A DNA stretch of 64,000 nucleotides from Deinococcus sp. KSM4-11. Its GTDB lineage: Bacteria > Deinococcota > Deinococci > Deinococcales > Deinococcaceae. A program made the position numbers and the translations under genes. Positions 61,429 through 64,000 of this stretch are shown here, piece by piece. The first letter of the stretch is position 1; every line of letters begins with the position of its first letter. The stretch lies in the NCBI RefSeq assembly GCF_004801415.1, contig NZ_SSNX01000009.1, positions 1-64,000 on the forward strand. Reading direction: 5' to 3'. Under the pieces are notes generated by a model. It was not told where the DNA came from, made no database searches, and saw only the letters and a list, made by a program, of their open reading frames with translations.

Positions 61429-62391
61429 ATGAGAACCGTCACCGTCGGCGTCCTCGGCAGCGGCACCGTGGGCCAGGACGTCCTGAACCTGATTGCCCGG
61501 CGCAAAAGCGTCTTCGATGACATCGGCGTGACCATCGACATCGCCGGCGTCCTCGTGCGCGACATGAACAAAGCCAGAAACGTTCCGGAAGGCACACGCG
61601 TCACCGACACCTGCGACTTCCTCCAGGAATGCAACGTCGTCATCGAATGCATGGGCGGCATCGACCGGCCCCTGGGGCTCCTGCGCACCTACCTCAGAAG
61701 CGGACGGCCCCTCATCACGGCGAACAAGGCCCTGCTCGCCGAACGCTGGGACGAACTGCGCCCCTACGCCCAGGACGGCCACCTGTACTACGAGGCCAGC
61801 GTCATGGCCGGCACGCCCGTCATCGGTCCCATGAGCACCGTCCTGCGCGCCAGCACCTTCGTGCAACTCCACGCCATCCTGAACGGCACCTGCAACTACA
61901 TCCTGGGCCAGATGGAAGCCGGCAAGGACTACGCCCAGGCCCTGGCCGAAGCGCAGGCCATGGGGTACGCTGAAGATCCCCCCACCCTCGACGTCGGCGG
62001 TTTCGACACCGCCCACAAGCTCGCCGTCATGGCCCGCTTCTGCGCCGACGGGAACTTCGATTACGCCGATGTCCAGATCCAGGGCATCGAACACGTCACC
62101 CCGCAGGACATCGCCGAGGCCCGCGCCGCCGGGGAACGGATCAAGCTCGTCGCCTCGCTGGAACGGGACGGCGACGGCTGGGCGGCCCGCGTCGCCCCGC
62201 AGCGCCTTCCCAACGACCACCCGCTGTGCACCGCTGGTGAGAGCCGCAACGCCCTGGTGTACGAGGCCGAGGAAAGCGGCACGTTGATCTTTGCGGGCGG
62301 CGGGGCCGGGGGCATGGTCACGGCGTCCGCGATGGTCGGAGACTTGTTGGATTACCTGCTGGGGTTTCCGGGGCACGTGCCGTTGCACTGA
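61429..62391 (+). CDS. hom: Homoserine dehydrogenase, short form without ACT domain
   Basis: Reduces aspartate semialdehyde to homoserine for Thr and Met synthesis. The 320 residues have the NAD(P) motif [13 protein letters not shown] at 8-20, TANKALLA, the substrate-binding [11 protein letters not shown] and [17 protein letters not shown]. Classic homologs are about 430 residues with a C-terminal ACT regulatory domain; that is missing here, so this form is probably not feedback-inhibited through ACT. It is divergent from prfA. Confidence 0.94.
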   Translation: MRTVTVGVLGSGTVGQDVLNLIARRKSVFDDIGVTIDIAGVLVRDMNKARNVPEGTRVTDTCDFLQECNVVIECMGGIDRPLGLLRTYLRSGRPLITANKALLAERWDELRPYAQDGHLYYEASVMAGTPVIGPMSTVLRASTFVQLHAILNGTCNYILGQMEAGKDYAQALAEAQAMGYAEDPPTLDVGGFDTAHKLAVMARFCADGNFDYADVQIQGIEHVTPQDIAEARAAGERIKLVASLERDGDGWAARVAPQRLPNDHPLCTAGESRNALVYEAEESGTLIFAGGGAGGMVTASAMVGDLLDYLLGFPGHVPLH

Positions 62392-62680
62392 GCGGAGATG
62401 TGCAGGGATTTCCCACATCCAGCCCCTCCGGGGTAGGGGAGCCGGCATTGCGCTGGGCATGTGGTCGCTGCTGCGTCCTGGCCGGCGTTGATGCGTTTTG
62501 CGGTGGCGAGGGGCGGCCTATCTGTCCTGGGCGATCACGCCGTCAGCGCCCGCGCGCTTCACGCACGGTGGCATTCGGTGAGGGGCAGGGTGGGACGCTT
62601 TGGCCAAATATTCTTCCTCACGGGCACTCGGGAAACTGGGGAGCGGAGGACTGGGAGGAGGGCGGCCAGCCGTCCGTGTC

Positions 62681-63412
62681 TCATTTCGTTTGCCGTTCCA
62701 GTTCCGTCTGTACGGCGGCGGTCTGTTCCAGAAAGGTCAGATTCTGGAGCGCGGGAATGGTTTCAACCAGATAGGTTTCAACTTTCCTGTCCACGCCGTA
62801 GACCATGCCGATGGCGAACAGCACGAGGATCACGCCGAATGCTCGCTGGACGGCGCCCAGGCGGGGCATCAGCGCGGGCCGGTGCAGCAGCCTGCGGCCT
62901 CCCCACATGACCCCCAGCATGGGCATGGCCACGCCGAGGGAGTAGGCCAGGGTCACTAGGGCGGCGAAGGCGGTGACCTGTCCACTCAGGGCGAGGGTGG
63001 TGACGCTGGCGAGGATCGGGCCGACGCAAGGTGTCCAGACGACGCCCAGGGTCGCGCCGACGACCAGGCCGCCCAGAAAGCCGTCGCCGTCCGGTCGGCG
63101 CTGCGGCAGGACGCGGCTTACGGCGACCTCGAAGCGGGTCTGAAGGCTGGGGATGGCGAGGGTCAGGCCGAAGAGCAGCAGCAGGGCCACGGCGACCCAG
63201 CGGACAGAATCCGGGCTGAGATCGAGCGCGCTGACCACGCTCGCGAAGAACAGGGTGAGCAGCACGAACGCGCCGATGAAACCCGCGATGATCCCCAGGG
63301 GCCGGCCGCGCCCGCCGACGGTGCCCGAGAGCAGCACCGGGAGCACCGGCAGCACGCACGGCGACAGAACCGTGAGCACGCCGCCCAGGAAGGCCACGAC
63401 GATCAGCAGCAC
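62681..63412 (-). CDS. CcdA/DsbD-type transmembrane reductant carrier
   Basis: A 243-residue protein with about six transmembrane helices. The two Cys lie in FLGGVLTVLSPCVLPVLPVLL and VWTPCVGPIL, the redox pair that carries reducing power across the membrane. The start is GTG at 63412, 13 nt after the thioredoxin-like stop. The two genes form an operon; together they would reduce cytochrome c apoproteins or disulfides outside the cell. Between hom and this gene (62392-62680) I see no gene, only TTTGGCCAAA at 62599-62608. Confidence 0.88.
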   Translation of the reverse strand: MLLIVVAFLGGVLTVLSPCVLPVLPVLLSGTVGGRGRPLGIIAGFIGAFVLLTLFFASVVSALDLSPDSVRWVAVALLLLFGLTLAIPSLQTRFEVAVSRVLPQRRPDGDGFLGGLVVGATLGVVWTPCVGPILASVTTLALSGQVTAFAALVTLAYSLGVAMPMLGVMWGGRRLLHRPALMPRLGAVQRAFGVILVLFAIGMVYGVDRKVETYLVETIPALQNLTFLEQTAAVQTELERQTK

Positions 63413-63425
63413 GCTCTGCCCCGGC

Positions 63426-63863
63426 TCACATCTTTCTGGCGCTGGCGGCGGTGGCGAGGATCTGTTTCAGGCCGCCGCCTCTCAGGCCGCTGCCCGCCCA
63501 TTTCTTGATGGCTGTGCCCCCGGCATCGACCAGGACGAAGGTGTCCTGCACGGGAATGCCGTACTGCCGCTTCAGGGCGGTTTCCTTGTCGAAATCGGCC
63601 TTGAAGATGACCAGATCCCTGGGAATCTGCGCGAGGTTCTTCAGGATGTCGGCCTCGTCGGCGCGGCAGTTGGGGCACCATGTGGCGTGGAAGAACAGGA
63701 TGCGCCGCCCGGTCTTCGCGGCGTCGAAAGCGGCCTTGGTGTAGGGCTGATAGCCCTGGCCCAGGGGCTTGTCCGGGGTAGACGTGGAAGGCGTGGTCAT
63801 GCTGGCGGCGGCCGTGGCGATCAGGGCGGCGACCGCCAGGGTAGGAAGGGTCAGGCGGTGCAT
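63426..63863 (-). CDS. Exported thioredoxin-like protein
   Basis: A 145-residue protein with a signal peptide (MHRLTLPTLAVAALIATAAA) and a thioredoxin fold holding the CxxC site WCPNC, then PVQDTFVLVDAGGT with the cis-Pro region. It probably receives electrons from the CcdA-like protein next to it. GGAGG precedes the ATG. Confidence 0.9.
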   Translation of the reverse strand: MHRLTLPTLAVAALIATAAASMTTPSTSTPDKPLGQGYQPYTKAAFDAAKTGRRILFFHATWCPNCRADEADILKNLAQIPRDLVIFKADFDKETALKRQYGIPVQDTFVLVDAGGTAIKKWAGSGLRGGGLKQILATAASARKM

Positions 63864-63899
63864 GGGGGAACCTCCAGGGGGTGAAAGGGGACGGGCAGG

Positions 63900-64000
63900 T
63901 CAGTGCTTCGGTTCCCCATGCTCGATGGTACTGGTGGTCTGCAACTGACCGTCCAGCAGGCGCAGGCCGCGCCCACCCTCGGCGACGGCGAAGGTGCCGT
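63900..64000 (-). CDS. C-terminal end of an unidentified protein (cut by window)
   Basis: The last 32 codons of a minus-strand gene are visible before the stop, reading GTFAVAEGGRGLRLLDGQ and TTSTIEHGEPKH. Its start is outside the window. The short strand-turn pattern could be part of a beta-propeller, but this is too little to assign. It lies upstream of the thioredoxin-like gene and may belong to its operon. Confidence 0.6.
   Translation of the reverse strand, partial: GTFAVAEGGRGLRLLDGQLQTTSTIEHGEPKH

Overview
This is a GC-rich bacterial chromosome segment that reads as Deinococcus. The marker genes are an SlpA-type S-layer protein (SLH domain, coiled coil, C-terminal barrel), a DdrO repressor with the residues cut by the IrrE/PprI protease, a second SLH protein beside recJ, manganese-type pyrophosphatase, futalosine hydrolase and a RecJ-centred repair gene. 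No phage, insertion sequence, CRISPR array or rRNA operon is visible. Coding density is high and both strands are used.

Layout. 1-10 kb: 3' end of tRNA-Gly, tgt, slpA, ppaC, folC, an M32 carboxypeptidase, then a divergent pair of a small unknown gene and ddrO. 10-18 kb: trigger factor, a RidA protein, and the fatty-acid synthesis cluster fabH1-fabH2-fabD-fabG-acpP-fabF, with a perfect 26-bp palindrome over the fabH1 promoter and a decayed copy over the fabH2 promoter. 18-25 kb: polyphosphate kinase, a GNAT enzyme, an epimerase/aldo-keto reductase pair and rpsA. 25-32 kb: tRNA-Gln, then a seven-gene minus-strand block (small barrel protein, DUF3291-like/SnoaL-like fusion, two cupins, PLP decarboxylase, VOC dioxygenase-like protein, acyl-CoA synthetase) that looks like an unassigned small-molecule pathway. 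32-46 kb: trehalose synthase, mqnB, a 45-residue membrane protein, tdh, a GGDEF protein, dnaJ, prs, a large membrane protein divergent from a fructosamine-kinase-like gene, a second VOC protein, an exported protein and a Rieske protein. 46-64 kb: a disordered acidic protein, ankyrin protein, GH13 glucosidase, thiolase, DoxX-like protein, the lapA-like/recJ pair, the collagen-like SLH protein, a nucleoside phosphorylase/enoyl-CoA hydratase/HD-domain run, a second disordered protein, greA, an exported HhH protein, the prfA/Nudix/ATP-pyrophosphatase run, hom, and a ccdA/thioredoxin pair.

Regulation. About twenty genes on both strands have a TANNNT-type -10 element (or a one-base variant) ending 5-9 bases (usually 6 or 7) before the start codon, with no ribosome-binding site. 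That is the signature of leaderless mRNAs, known to be abundant in Deinococcus. I used it to choose starts and to support a 45-codon gene that would otherwise be missed. Genes inside operons, and ddrO, acpP, rpsA and tig, have ordinary Shine-Dalgarno sites instead.

The best candidates for something undescribed are the palindrome-controlled fabH pair, the seven-gene block at 27.3-31.8 kb, the two-promoter control region between ddrO and its divergent neighbour, the collagen-like SLH protein, and two palindromic operators near 42.3 and 43.3 kb. All functional statements come from motifs and remembered family features; no database search was run.
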